In this document: positions 22,653-34,199 of the stretch, in pieces
Position numbering within the stretch: position 1 is the stretch's first letter
Layout of the letters: each line of letters begins with the position of its first letter
NCBI GenBank assembly: GCA_006176705.1
Contig: QRFJ01000493.1
Coordinates: forward strand, 186,001-250,000
Direction of reading: 5' to 3'
DNA: 64,000 nucleotides
Source of the DNA: Cocos nucifera
Taxonomy: Eukaryota > Streptophyta > Magnoliopsida > Arecales > Arecaceae
Notes under the pieces: model-generated
What the model was told of the DNA's origin: nothing
Databases searched by the model: none
Seen by the model: the letters and a program-made list of their open reading frames with translations, nothing else
Program-made: the position numbers and the translations under genes

Positions 22653-22716
22653 CACCGAGTAATCGGGTCCCGTTGCCTAAGTAAGCAATGATATTCGCAT
22701 CAAAAAGTGGGCAATG
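22653..22716 (+). ncRNA. Conserved hairpin block, copy 2
   Basis: CACCGAGTAATCGGGTCC then CGTTGCC (22671-22677) pairing with GGCAATG (22710-22716), one pair being G-U. The stem bases differ from copy 1 yet still pair. Confidence 0.45.
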
Positions 22717-23021
22717 TGAAAATAAAAATTAATAAATGAAGGATGGAAGTAGCAATACACCTGCCTATATGAAAGTTTGAGACGAATCAGAGATAAAAGT
22801 GGAATAATTTAGAAAAAGTTCTGAAAAATTTATTGTTCTTTACTTAATTTTTCTATTGATAAGTATTAATACCCCAATGATATCTCTCATTTAAGCTCTA
22901 CTGAATATCAATGGCCATTTTGAAAATTGCTTAAGTAAAATTCGAAACTCTAAAGTTAAAAGGTATTTAAAACTAAATTCTTTCTTTACTCGAGGACGAG
23001 CAAAGCTTAAGTTGGGGGGTG

Positions 23022-24630
23022 TGATAAGTATAATAAATTCATCAATAAAAGTATTAATTTATTAATTAATTGATATTAATTTTTAAGAATTAATAATCAA
23101 TTTATATATAATTTTTAAAAAATTCATATTTTTATTAATTAAAAAATTAATTTAAAAATAATAAAAAATAATAAAAATTAAAAAAATAAAATTTTATTAT
23201 CAATAGAAAGAGCTCATTTTTTTGATCATAACGAAATAAATTTCAAATAAAACGGAGCTAAAATGAAAAAGATATAAATTTTTAAAAATATAAAATAAAT
23301 AAAAATTAAATAAAAAAAGAAAAATGGCTCAGCCGACTCCGCAAGCCGAGCCACCAAGCCAAGCCGAGCCATCAAGCCGACTCAGCTGTTGAAGCCATCA
23401 GCCGGTCCACGATCCAGGCGTGGACCGCCAGCTCAGCAAATTCCGGCGAATCAGAGATTGCCACGTGGTGAACCTAGACCCCTTAAGGGTCTACAGAAAT
23501 TTATCGCGGCTCACAAGGGTAATTCAGTCTTTTCGTCCGACAATGGTGGCGCTGATTGGTTGTGGTGTGCGGTGCGGCCGGTCCACGCGGTCCATGGGAA
23601 CAGTTATTGCGCGATCGGACGGATGTGGTTGTTTGCGGTCAGGATCGGACGGCTGTGGTTGCTTCCGAATTTTATTCAGATACAAACATCACGCGGATCA
23701 CCATCGGATGGCAGCGCTCGATCCAGGCGATGATCCGACGGTCCAGAACGCTGCCGGCGGTGATCAAGACTCCCGAAGTGCGATTTGCGGCCAGATTTCC
23801 TCGATCAAGCGCGATCCAACGGTCAGAATTTAATCTGATCGATCTAAGCTTATCTGCATCCGATTTTGATGATTTTTGGACCATTGGATTCCTATTGAAC
23901 GGCTGGATTTTATCAAATTTATCAGAGTCATATCTGAGCTATTTTGATTCAAATTTCATCCAAATTTATTTGTATTTTGACGATTACAAAGGCATTAGTC
24001 CCATATTGCCTTTAGAAAAAATATCCAGCCCTCCTAGCTCTATAAAAAGGACCCCAAGCCATCAAAAATTGATATCTCCGATCAAGGTGAAGCTTTGGTA
24101 CAGGGCGAAGCCAGGCTATGGGTTAAAGGCTGCTTCGAAGCAACTGGTGCCGAGAAGAAGAGCCGAGCTTCTACACCATCTTTCTGCCAATGCCGATCCA
24201 AGATCAGAGATCAGGCTATTTTATTTTTTTTATTCTATGTATTTAAATTCTAAAATTTTAATTAATAAAAGTATTATTTTTTGCATTTTAATTTCTTGCT
24301 TTTAATTTTTATTATAATTTAATTTCTATATTTTTAATTATTATTTTTTATTTTATTGCAAGTAGATGCTAAGATCTAACTAATAGATCTTAGTACCAAG
24401 TTTAAATTTCTGCACCTTTTAATTTTTGCTTTTTATTTTCCGACTTCACTTTTGATCTCGAAACTTTTTTTTTTCTTTTTCTTTTAAAAATCAAAGATTT
24501 CAAATCTAAAATACTACCTTCCCTGTGGATTCGACCCGACTCACTACTATCTACGCATTTTCAATGATTTTAAGAAGTCGGATTAAACTGATAAACACGG
24601 TATCTTAACGACAGCATCGTGTTCCTATCA
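23022..24630 (+). mobile_element. Gyp2 3' LTR
   Basis: 1609 bp with the same ends as the 5' LTR, followed by GCAAT. The 249-residue frame at 23556-24305 exists because a codon that reads TGA at about 18200 in the 5' LTR is CGA here. No domain is recognised and it crosses the TATA box (24041-24050), so I do not call it a gene. Confidence 0.95.
24041..24050 (+). promoter_or_regulatory. TATA box in Gyp2 3' LTR
   Basis: TATAAAAAGG in the same context as 18459 in the 5' LTR. Confidence 0.65.
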
Positions 24631-24635
24631 GCAAT

Positions 24636-25424
24636 CAAACAATCTAATCTCTTTATGCTTTTTATTTTATTTGCTATTTTTGAATTTGTTATCATGAACT
24701 AAATTTTTTTTACTAAGGCTAAGGTGTAGCCACTCTTTTGATGCAATATTTAGTATGATTTATTTTTAATTTTAAATTTTATTCATTAGGGGTATATAAA
24801 TCTGATCTCAATGCTTTTAGATTACTAGCCATTTTCTAATTGATCTGATGAACATAGATGTTACGGACCAAGTACATCTATATTATTGCTTCTTGATTAT
24901 ATACCTTATATTATGAATCAAATTAGAATTCATATGCATGCGAGAATTTTAGTGCGCTTTGGACACAACATATTTTAATTAGAGGATTTCACAAAACTTA
25001 ATGCATTAATATTTATTTAAATTACACCTGGACCAAAGGATAATTAATAAATATTGATAGTTTTGCTACGCCTGGACCAAAGGGTAGTGAATAAACTAGG
25101 AGACTCTACCATCATATGAAATAAAATTAATCTAATAACCTGAATATTGTATTGATTGAGTTGGTGAACTGATTGCCTTAGCAATCCATTGCTCTTAAGT
25201 TTAAAATCCTAATAATTGCACTCTCTTTATTTTCTTAAAATTTTTAATTATTTCTTTATTTTATTCTTTAATTTCTTATTCTCATAAATTGATCTTCTAA
25301 ATAAAGCATAGGAAAGAGTTTTTTAGTATTTATTTTTCAATCCTCTAGGAATGATACTTTACTTATTTACTTTATTACTTGATCGACTGGTGCACTTGCC
25401 ATAGCTATAGATTAGCATGCATCA
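24636..25424 (+). mobile_element. Gyp1 3' LTR, second piece
   Basis: Continues the Gyp1 LTR after the Gyp2 insertion (AATCTAATCTCTTTATGC follows the duplicated GCAAT) and aligns with about 11955-12747, including both ACACCTGGACCAAAGG-type repeats. It ends GCATGCATCA. Confidence 0.9.
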
Positions 25425-26426
25425 ATGGCCAATCGAAAAATAGCCCTTCTTGAAATTCTCCATGCTGAACCTCTTTAGCATGGTATCAATATATGTGGAC
25501 TGGGATAATCCAAGCAACTTATTAGATATATCCCTATAGATCTTCATCCCTAGGATGTAGGATGCTTCTCCCAAGTTCTTCATGGAGAATTACAACGACA
25601 GTCAAACTTTTATTCCCTTTAAAGTAGGGTTGTTATTCTTAATCAAAAGAATGTCATCCATACACAGTACAAGAAATACAACTACAGAATCATTAGCCCA
25701 TTTATGTACGAAGAGTTCTTCTCCATTCTTAATGAAGCCATACGTTCTGATCATCTTATCAAAATGCATGTTCCAACTCCGAGATGCTTGCTTCAATCCA
25801 TAGATGGATCTCTGAAGCTTGCACACCTTGGACTCATTTGTGGATGTGAAATCCTTAGGTTGTATCATATAAACCTCTTCATCTAGCTCTCTATTTAGAA
25901 AAGCTGTCTTCACATTCATTTGCCAGATCTCGTAGTCTAGGTATGTCGCTATCGCAAGCATGATTCGAATGGACTTCAGCATTGCCACGAAAAAAAATGT
26001 CTCATCATAGTCAATATTATAATGCTGATGATATTTTTTAGCAACCAGACGGGCTTTATAGATCTCGACCTTTCCATCTGTGCCCCATTTTCTTTTGAAA
26101 ATCCACTTACATCTAATAGGTTTTACCCCTTCAGGTGGATCAACTAGTGTCCATATACTGTTGACCTTTATGGACTCCATTTCAGACTTTATGACTTCCA
26201 ACCACTTATCAAAGTCGGTTCTTTGCATGGCATCCATGTAGGTGATCGGATTCTTATCATTCTCATCGAGTTCAATAAGATCACCACCTCGAATCAAGAA
26301 AACATAGTATCTATCCGACTGACACAATACTTTACCGAATCTTCTTGATGCCTCTTTAATAGGCTCTGAGTTTGATCTTATCAAATCTAGTTCTGCAAGT
26401 TCACTAGAATGTGTTGGTTCTTCCAC
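25425..26426 (-). pseudogene. Copy B reverse transcriptase pseudogene
   Basis: 25602-26426 is a 274-residue open frame on the minus strand covering most of copia reverse transcriptase: DKWLEVIKSEMESI, WTLVDPPEGVKPIRCKWIFK, YKARLVAKKYHQHYNIDY, WQMNVKTAFLNRELDEEVYM, SIYGLKQASRSWN. The catalytic box reads CMDD instead of YVDD; both aspartates remain. Between 25602 and 25425 the frame is broken but readable (LGMKIYRD, then FSIGH) up to the Gyp1 junction. It is followed upstream on the same strand by integrase. Confidence 0.9.
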
Positions 26427-27400
26427 CTATCAAACTTCACTAAGCTCAATATTAGAGGCAACTGTTCCTTCCATAAGAAACTTCTTTTCCAAAAAGATTG
26501 CCTTATTGCTGACGAACACCTTTTGTTCTTCAGCAAAGTAGAAGTAATAACCCCTAATTTTCTTAGGGTACCCTATAAATAAGCATTTATTGGACGTAGG
26601 TCCAAGCTTTTCTAGTTGCAAACATTTTACATAAGCCAGACATTCCCAGACCTTAAGGTAAGAGAGTATCGATCTACGCCCAATCCATATCTCATATGGA
26701 GTCTTTGCGATTGACTTGCTTGGAATATTATTCAAAATAAAATAAGAAATCTTGAGTGCATACCCCCAGAATAAAATTGGTAGACTTGCAAACCCCATCA
26801 TGGACCAAACCATGTCCAACAGGGTTCGATTTCTCCTTTCAGATACACCATTATGCTATGGTATTTCAGAAGGGGTCTATTATGAGAGAATTCCATTCTC
26901 TCCTAGATATGTCAAAAATTTATTGAAAAGGTATTCACCTTCTCGATCAGATCGAAGAGTTTTAATACTCTTTCCAAGTTATTTTTCTACCTCATTTCGA
27001 TATCATTTGAACATTTTAAATCCATCGGATTTACTCTTCATAAGATAGATGTACCCATAACTAGATAGGTCGTTAGTAAATATAATGAAGTAGTAAAACC
27101 CACCTCTAGCACATATGTTCATAGATCCACATATATTAGTATGTACTAGATCTAGAAGCTTAGTGGCTCGTTCATCCTTTTCAGTAAAAGATGATTTGGT
27201 CATCTTACCAAGAAGATAGGACTCATAGATATTCAATGATTCACAGTCATGGATGTCAAGGATATGCTCCTTGACTAATCTATTGATCTTATTCTTATTT
27301 ACATGACCTAATCGATAATGCCAAAGATAGGCATCGAAGACATGATCTAGTTTTGGATGTTTATTTGACGTGTACATTACACTAATAGATTTTGATAAAA
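26427..27400 (-). pseudogene. Copy B integrase pseudogene
   Basis: 27003-27377 carries the GAG-pre-integrase region (LWHYRLGHVNKNKI) and the start of the core, HTNICG, where the first catalytic Asp is Asn. The distal zinc Cys pair reads YESYLLGK, so both are Tyr. 26430-26819 carries the C-terminal part: MDMVWSMMGFASLPILFWGY, TPYEIWIGRR, VWECLAYVK, FIGYPKKIRGYYFY. The part between is frameshifted. Confidence 0.88.
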
Positions 27401-27946
27401 TATAAATGCCATTTTTTAATTATCCTTGCATTACTGTAATACCATTCATAATGATATCACCATAATTTTTTTTATTGATAAATAATAACCATCCTAGGCC
27501 AAAAGCATAATAGATATTATATTCATCATAAAAGATGGATAATAGTGATAGTCACTTAAAATAATATTATTATTTTAAAAAAATAGCTCAAGAGTTTTCA
27601 ATGCTAGGACTGAAACTTTACTTCCATCTCCAATATTAATGAATCTATCACCATTCTTAAACTTTCTATCAATTTAAAGTCCATACAATGACTTGCATAT
27701 ATGAATTGGACTCTCAATATCTAATACCCAAGTAGATGTATCACATACAGAAAAATTGTAAGGTGCTATCATATAACAACCTTGACCAACAACTACTTAC
27801 TGATTTCTCCTGTTCAATCTATTCGGATCAAGAGGATAATTTTTGTTCAGGTCTGTCTAATTAGGGTCAATACTAAACTCCTTGTTCTTAGGTTCTAAAT
27901 GCTTACCACTGTCCAACAGTGAATGGAGCGAACTTATACTAGCCAT
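27401..27946 (-). pseudogene. Copy B gag-protease remnant with internal deletion
   Basis: Starts at ATG 27944-27946 (MASISSLHSLLDSGKHLEP) and within about 40 residues reaches the linker before protease. It then reads WVLDIESPIHICKSLYG, the retropepsin region with D-I-E replacing D-T/S-G. Compared with copy C (gag 34690-35499) nearly the whole gag, roughly 0.8 kb, is missing. Confidence 0.75.
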
Positions 27947-29704
27947 TCTATTTATCTAAAAGAAAAATATGAAATCTAATTAGCACTTGAATAAATTAAT
28001 CCTAAAAACTTAGACTTTAGTCTAAAGGTTCTTCCACTATTTTTAACGAATTGGTAGCTTCTATCTCCAATTTAAAAAATCATACTAACTCCTTAGTGGA
28101 TATTAGAACTCACATAGACTATAAATGGGCCCAAGAAAAGCTCTAGCTAACCTACGTTCATCTATAGGTAGGTTCATAATCAATTATTTCTTCAAACAAT
28201 TCTCAGTAATTAGGTTTTGCCCCAAAAGCCAATTTAGTAGGTTATGGCCTCCACTAAAAATGTCTGGTTAGGTCCAAATATTAACATGATTGACTTTGGT
28301 TAATCAAACCAATGATAACTAGGCTCGAAAAAAGCTCTGGCTAACCTGATCACCATTAAGAGAGTGCGACCTAATCATCATATGATGGATAGTAATTTCA
28401 ATATCTAGATGAACACCAGGTGTAAGGCACCTCCAATGTCCATCCAGAAAATTGGACTCATTACTATTCATCTTAATGGAAGGCTATGACTCGATTTTTC
28501 CCATAACTTAGTCATTTTAAGGACCTAATAATTTAGAAGATTTAGCTTACTTATGATTTAAGGATAGAAAGGACATGGACCAATTTTTTCCACTGACTTC
28601 ACCAAATCAAATCCTTCCACTGACTTCACGAAGTCAATAGATTAGGATTAGGATCAATTCAGATCCATGGGCACCTAATTCAATCTTATTGATTGAAATC
28701 AATCAAACCGATTTCTAGTGACATGGCTCGTCTCAAATTACTAAGTGATCTAATCAAATCCTAATCAACCATGTCGGCCAGGTAAGTGAGATCAGTGGAA
28801 AGATATGCCATTAACTCATTAAAGATCAAATCAGTGTGAGTAGCTCCCAATTAAAAACAACTTGTCAAGACTACCAAACTTATCTTAAACATTAATTAGT
28901 TAATTTGGTTTAATCTAATCAACCTAGTAATTTTGGGCTTAACTACATAGCCATGAATCAAGTCCATCTTGGTGTAGTTAAAGATATGGACTTGTCCAAC
29001 TATAACTATTGAAGTTGAAGCTAGAGTATCCTTGACCAAATCTAATTCAACACTTGTTTAGATTTGATCAATTATTCTAGATTAATCCATTCTTTAACTA
29101 ACCTTAGGTCTAATCCAACTAATAGACCTAATTAATCTAACCCTTTAACCCACAGTCTTATGACTATATCTTAGAATCTTTAATTCATAATTCTAGATTC
29201 TATAAATAATACTTAATATTTTTAATTAAGTTTTGAGCTGATGGGTTGGGGTTAGATATTTTAAAAATAATTTTTAAATTTTGAAAGGTTTTATTTTCTA
29301 TTTTTCAAATGGGTCGACTCATTTCAGAAATGGGTCGGCTCATTCCTCTAATAGCAACCTATTGCTAGTTTTAAACAAAAAATCAAGCATAATAAAAATT
29401 AAACCATGAATTATATTTTATATCTAATCTAAACATATTCATATTTAACTTTTTAATTAAAATAATTTTAATCATAAAAATTCTTTTACTATTCATCTTA
29501 TTGAATGAGTTCACGGTGGCACCCCTACCGCCATAAGGGATCCCCACTGAATGGAAGGAGATGGCCTTTAAACCATACTTATCCCTTATGATCAGATGGC
29601 TTTATGGCTCATTCATTCTCAATTACTGAGTTATATAGATCTAACATATCATATATGAAAGCATTTAAATTTTCTAATTGACATATTAGAACATGTCAAG
29701 CAAT
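27947..29704 (-). other. Copy B leader between primer site and gag
   Basis: About 1.75 kb of non-coding sequence that aligns with the copy C leader (35500-36507 plus 45268-46297) and, inverted, with the Cop1 leader (for example the GGTAAGTGAGATC segment, 28789-28801 against about 39945-39960). It includes GGGTCGACTCATTTC/GGGTCGGCTCATTCC repeats at 29310-29350. Long leaders conserved between these copia groups may carry packaging signals; this is inference. Confidence 0.6.
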
Positions 29705-29720
29705 CCTTGCTCTGATACCA
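29705..29720 (-). other. Copy B primer binding site (tRNA-iMet type)
   Basis: On the minus strand TGGTATCAGAGCAAGG, one base inside the LTR boundary at 29722. Confidence 0.9.
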
Positions 29721-29721
29721 T

Positions 29722-32552
29722 TGCAGGAAATCAAGCAGGATTTTAGGCATGCTTTTCAAATTATTTTTTGAATTAATATAGTGAAAGCTAAAATTAATCT
29801 AATATTAATTCTACAGTATCGATTGATTTAATCAATTATCCTACTCAGAATCTAGACATGCTAATATGTAATTTAAAATTTAAATGCGACGATCAGTAAA
29901 TCACATTTGCTGATCGATACGAGTTCAGAACTCAATACCTTTATGTGGGTAGATGATCTTCATGATTTAAATCTATCAAAAGAAGCTATGTATTGTACTA
30001 TAGTTGCACACTTATCCGGTCTCTATGGTTGGTCCACACGAAGTTTTTGAACTCGACCAGCTCCACCAGAGTGCTAGCTCCTCACCTGGGGCCTTCGATG
30101 GCTAATCATGATCGATCCAATTGATCATCTTCTTTCAGACTTTTTAAATACTCTAGAAAATTAAAATGTGTGCTTTAGAGGATGATGAAATAGTGTTTCA
30201 AATTTGATGGCGATCCGATACTCACAGCACTCGATCTCTCCACCCGAACCTAAAGACCTAGTTTTAGGGTTTCACTCACCCAAAAAAAACTTGACAAGCT
30301 GGAATCCCTCTTACGCCATCTATCAATTGAGTTTCTCCATGAAACAAATTTTCATGGATTGTAGACTCTCTAATCTACCATACACCCTTCTCATAATATT
30401 TATCAGATGGGTGATAAAAGAAGGAAAAAATGAATGGCATAAGAGAAGAGTAATGGGCATAGAGAACAACTTTCTCCCTCTCTAGACTTTTCTCACCCCA
30501 AGGATGTGTGCCCTTCTTTGACTTTTCTTTCTCAGAACACCCCTCACATTCCCACTCTCTTCTCAGTGCATGCCCAAGAAAATCCAGCTTTAATTGGCAT
30601 GAGATAGATGGGAGGAACACATGGGAAGGATAAGGGTTGGAGGTTGAACTTGTTTCAACCTCTCAACCAATTTCAAATTCAAAAACCTTCTCATCCTTAT
30701 CCAATGCCCATCTCAAGTGGGTAATGCACAAAAGGACTATCCTTCTACATGCCCACACTAAAAAGCACATCTAAATATGTGACAAAACCAAAAAGGGGTG
30801 TGGAGAGGTGAATGGATAAGGATGGGGAGTTAGGGAGTTAGCCAATAGTTTTGAATTCAAAATTCAAAACCAACTTCAACTTGATCCAACTCTTAAACCA
30901 GGACAAAGGCAAAAGAAAAGAGGGGCGCACATCCATTTCTACATGAGAAAAACTTATGTAAATTCTAGATGGGGCATGGGTCAAGGTGGAAAAGTCAAAT
31001 ATGGTGGGTGCTAGGGAGAGTTTGAATTCAAATCTCATTTAACTTGGTCCAAATTGGTTTTAACCAAATCAATTAATTTAAATCAATTAGATCAGGTTAA
31101 ATCCAACCAAATTAGGCTTAACCCAATCTAATAAAATCCTAATCAAACAAAAAATTAATTAGATCTAGCTCCTGATCAAATCAGGGTCAAATCTCTCATA
31201 ATGATTAAATCATCTCATGACTAGATCGAGTCTAACCCAGTCGAATCAAATTCAATCAAACTTGATCGAATCCTCATCACTCAATCAAATTAAGCTAATC
31301 AATAATTAAATTACTAATTAATCCTTCAAAAATATAAAATCCTAATTTGGTGGGTGTCTAGGCAATAGTATCCCATCAATTTGAAACTTCTGAAGAGTCC
31401 CAAACCAGTGGGACTCTTAAATCTAGTGTCCCAAATGAATGAAACTCACAATCATAGAGTTTCAAACTAGTAGAACTCTTGATCAGAGAGTTCCAAAGAA
31501 GTAGAACTCCGAGTCCCAGTCCAGTGGTACCCAAAAAGATAGAGTCCCAATCGAGTGGGACTTCTGATCATAAAGTCTCAGTCCAGTGGGATTCTTGACC
31601 ATAGAGTCCCAAACCATTAGGACACTTGATTAGCCATCAGATTAGGTAGAAACTTCTATTATGTGTGATCTCATAGGTTTGAATCCTAAGCTGATAGCAT
31701 AGAAACCAATTTTCTATACTAATTGATGTAACCATCTAGTAATGGTACCCGATGTTCGGATAGATCGAAAAGTCGTAATACAACAATAACGAACCTACGG
31801 CATATGGTTACTGTATAATTCATTCCCTTGACCTCAATACTCAAAAGATGATGTAGGATTTACTACCTATCCTAAAATTCATCTATAGTGTATTTCAAAA
31901 TTCACTGTCTATCATATGGACCACCCCGATTGAGGGTTTGCTAAATTAAAATACAGTGATGCACTTGCTCCAATACTTGGAGGGTTCAATACCATCTTGA
32001 CTCATGCATCGATTTCATAAGTACTTGACTGCACCTAGTAGCCTTTCATTACTGAATTAGAAATTCAAGTACTTCGGTGTCTAAGCGTAGTGAGTTGCTT
32101 GCAAGTCACCATGGTGATCTCAAATCTAAGGGATACTTATTTCCATATCTTTTGCAAGCAACTTTTGATAGTAGAGAGCTCCACAGTTGGATCACATCAG
32201 TGAAATATACCCCTACACTTTACCCGCATGCTATAATAGTATCTCCATACTTCTTGGTTAAGAGGACAACCAACACTTATGGCACATAGTGACCTACACT
32301 TGATATATTGTCGTCCTAGGTAACAATGAATTATTTGGTCATGAACTGATTTTAAGGACTAAATGATAAATCCTTCTTTGTCGAGTCTAAATAGTCCAAA
32401 GAACTTCATCGCATGAGAGTTCATTACAGAAAGATGCACAGGAGTAATGAAATACCAAAATAATAATTTTATTTATTAATAATTCAAGCATATTATATTT
32501 AGCTAAACCATCTATAATCTAGATGATTGGCTTTAGGATACATTTTTCAACA
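29722..32552 (-). mobile_element. Cop3 LTR shared by copies B and C
   Basis: 2831 bp, TGCAGG...CAACA on the plus strand. It is the 5' LTR of copy B, with the primer site on its left, and occupies the 3' LTR position of copy C, since polypurine tract CTAAGTGGGAGT lies at 32553-32564. It matches the left copy B LTR at about 90% by eye. It contains the GAGTCCC hairpin array and no gene. Confidence 0.9.
31375..31640. repeat. GAGTCCC hairpin minisatellite in shared Cop3 LTR
   Basis: Imperfect repeats on GAGTCCCA-RTCYAGT-GGGACT, uninterrupted version of the array at 8960-9235. Confidence 0.65.
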
Positions 32553-32565
32553 ACTCCCACTTAGA

Positions 32566-33292
32566 CTAAAGCCACTCAGAACTATATCAAATATCCATCT
32601 TCCATTTGTGATTGTCGAACTCTTTGATTCTGAGAGCCTTAGTAAAGAGGTCAGCCACGTTCTCTTTTCCATCGATCTTTGAAGCTTGCACATCTTAGAC
32701 TCATCTATGAACGTAAAATCTTTAGGTTATATCATATACACCTCTTCAGTCAGCTCTCCATTTAGGAAAGCTGTTTTCACATCTATTTGCCAGATTTCAT
32801 AATCCAGATGTACAGCTATCGCAAGCATGATCTAAATGGACTTGAGTATTGCCACAAAAAAAATATCTCATTATAGTCAATACCATAATGTTGATGATAC
32901 CTCTTGACAACCAAATAAGCTTTATAGATCTCCACCTTTTTGTCAGCACTCCTTTTTCTTTTGAAGACCCACTTACATCCTATGGGTTTTATCCCTTCAG
33001 ATGGATCAACCAATGTCCATACATTGTTGACCTTCATGGACTCCATTTTGGATCTCATGGCCTCAAGCCATTTTTTAGAGTAGGATCTTTGCATTGCATC
33101 TATGTTGGTGATTGGATCCTCATCGTTCTCATCAAGTTCGATAGGATTACCATCTCGAACTAAGAAACCATAGTATCTATCTGGCTGATGTGGTACTCTA
33201 CTAGATCGCCTTAAGGGTGTAGATTTAGTAGGCTCCGAGTCTAATCGAATCAAATTTGATTTAGGTTTAGCTACTTGTGTCGGTTCTTCCAT
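32566..33292 (-). pseudogene. Copy C reverse transcriptase, truncated by deletion
   Basis: 32816-33292 reads KKWLEAMRSKMESMKVNNVWTL, GIKPIGCKWVFKRKR, YLVVKRYHQHYGIDY, and the next frame reaches WQIDVKTAFLNGELTEEVYM and SKMCKL. There it jumps straight to the last residues of pol (FTKALRIREFDNHK-like) and a stop at 32566-32568. The YVDD box and all of RNase H are absent. Confidence 0.85.
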
Positions 33293-33295
33293 CTA

Positions 33296-34150
33296 TCAAA
33301 CTTTCTTAAGCTCGACCTTAGAGGCATTAGCCCCTTCACCAAGGAACTCCTTTTCTAAAAAGACTTCCTTAAGGCTAACAAACACTTTTTGCTCATCAGT
33401 AAGGTAAAAGTAATATCCTTTGGTTTCTTTTGGATACCTTATAAAGCTACACTTGTCAGACCTAGGTCCAAGCTTGTCCGTTACTAAACATTTGACATAA
33501 GCCAGACACTCCCAAATCCTAAGGTGCGAGAGTACTAGCTTATGCCTTGTCCATATCTCATATGGCATTTTAGAAATAGACTTACTCAACATTCTATTCA
33601 GAGTATAACAAGTTGACTCGAGCGCATATCCCCACAAAGAGATAGGCAGACTAGCAAACCCCATCATTGATTGAACCATGTCTAATAAGATTCGATTTCT
33701 CCTTTTGGACACATCATTATGCTGTGGTATTCCAGAAGGAGTTCATTGGGAGAGAATTCTATTCTCCTCAAGATATGTCAGAAATTCACTAAAAAGGTAC
33801 TCACCCTCTCGGTTAGACTGAAGAGTTTTAATACTCTTCCCAATTTGCTTTTCTATCTCATTACGGAATAGTTTGAATATTTCAAACGACTTCGACTTAT
33901 ACTTCATTAAATAGATATATCCATACCTTGATAGATCGTTTATGAAAGTTATGAAGTAAAAATATCCATCTCTAGTGTTTGTGCTCATGGGTCTACATAC
34001 ATCAGTATGTACTAGACCCAAGAGTCCATTGGCTTGTTCATCCTTTTCAATAAAAGATGATTTGATCATTTTTTCAAGGAGACAAGACTCACTGGTTGGT
34101 AGTGATTCACAATCACTGACCTCAAGAATTTCTTCTTGAGCCAACCAGTT
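33296..34150 (-). pseudogene. Copy C integrase pseudogene
   Basis: 33743-34144 has the core start LVHTDVCRPM (first Asp kept), FINDLSRYGYIYLM, and the second Asp site as LQSNREGEYL (Asp to Asn). 33296-33712 has NRILLDMVQSMMGFASLPISLWGY, MPYEIWTRHK, IWECLAYVKC and YPKETKGYYFYL. Frames are interrupted near 33720. The overall order matches copy B. Confidence 0.88.
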
Positions 34151-34199
34151 TATTCTATTCTTGTTGTTGTGACCTAGCCTATAATGCCGAAGGTAGACA

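Larger units (their letters stand above)
21700..23021 (+). other. Gyp2 3' non-coding region with two purine tracts
   Basis: Contains an (AAAT)n run (about 21870-21917), ACAATGTCAATTAAG followed by purine tract TTGGGGGGAGGG (about 22012-22030), two hairpin blocks (22356-22424, 22653-22716), a 40-base A run (22605-22644) and the LTR-proximal polypurine tract AAGTTGGGGGGTG ending at 23021. The same layout is seen inverted at 63268-64000. Confidence 0.75.
17445..24630 (+). mobile_element. Gyp2: young non-autonomous gypsy element
   Basis: 7186 bp with LTRs 17445-19045 and 23022-24630, each starting TGATAAGTATAATAAATT and ending GTTCCTATCA. A perfect 5-bp target duplication GCAAT lies at 17440-17444 and 24631-24635. 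The LTRs differ at only a few percent of positions by eye (three or four changes in the first 120 bases), so this is the youngest resolved insertion in the window. The 3976-bp interior holds a gag remnant and conserved non-coding blocks but no protease, reverse transcriptase or integrase. A second copy starts at 61710. Confidence 0.95.
10906..25424 (+). mobile_element. Gyp1: gag-protease-only gypsy element, split by Gyp2
   Basis: LTRs are 10906-12747 and 16378-17444 joined to 24636-25424 (about 1.85 kb each, starting TGATAAGTGG, ending GCATGCATYA). A tRNA-Asp-type primer site, gag, aspartic protease and a 3' non-coding region with polypurine tract fill only 3630 bp. No reverse transcriptase, RNase H or integrase can be read, so the element is non-autonomous. 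The flanks share only ATG at the junctions; a clean 5-bp target duplication is not visible. Confidence 0.9.
1948..32552 (-). mobile_element. Copy B: Cop3 copia retrotransposon, heavily interrupted
   Basis: Read on the minus strand the order is 5' LTR (29722-32552), tRNA-iMet primer site (29705-29720), leader, short gag/protease remnant, integrase, reverse transcriptase, RNase H, polypurine tract and 3' LTR (8959-10145 plus 1948-3370). Integrase before reverse transcriptase defines Ty1/copia. The LTRs look about 90% identical by eye, so this is an old insertion. A Cop2 element sits in the 3' LTR, and Gyp1 (itself containing Gyp2) sits in RNase H. Its left end is truncated, so its own target duplication cannot be checked. 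Confidence 0.85.

Noticed and set aside
23556..24305. 249-codon open frame in the Gyp2 3' LTR
   Set aside because: It lies wholly within the LTR, crosses the TATA box, has a stop in the 5' LTR counterpart and shows no domain.
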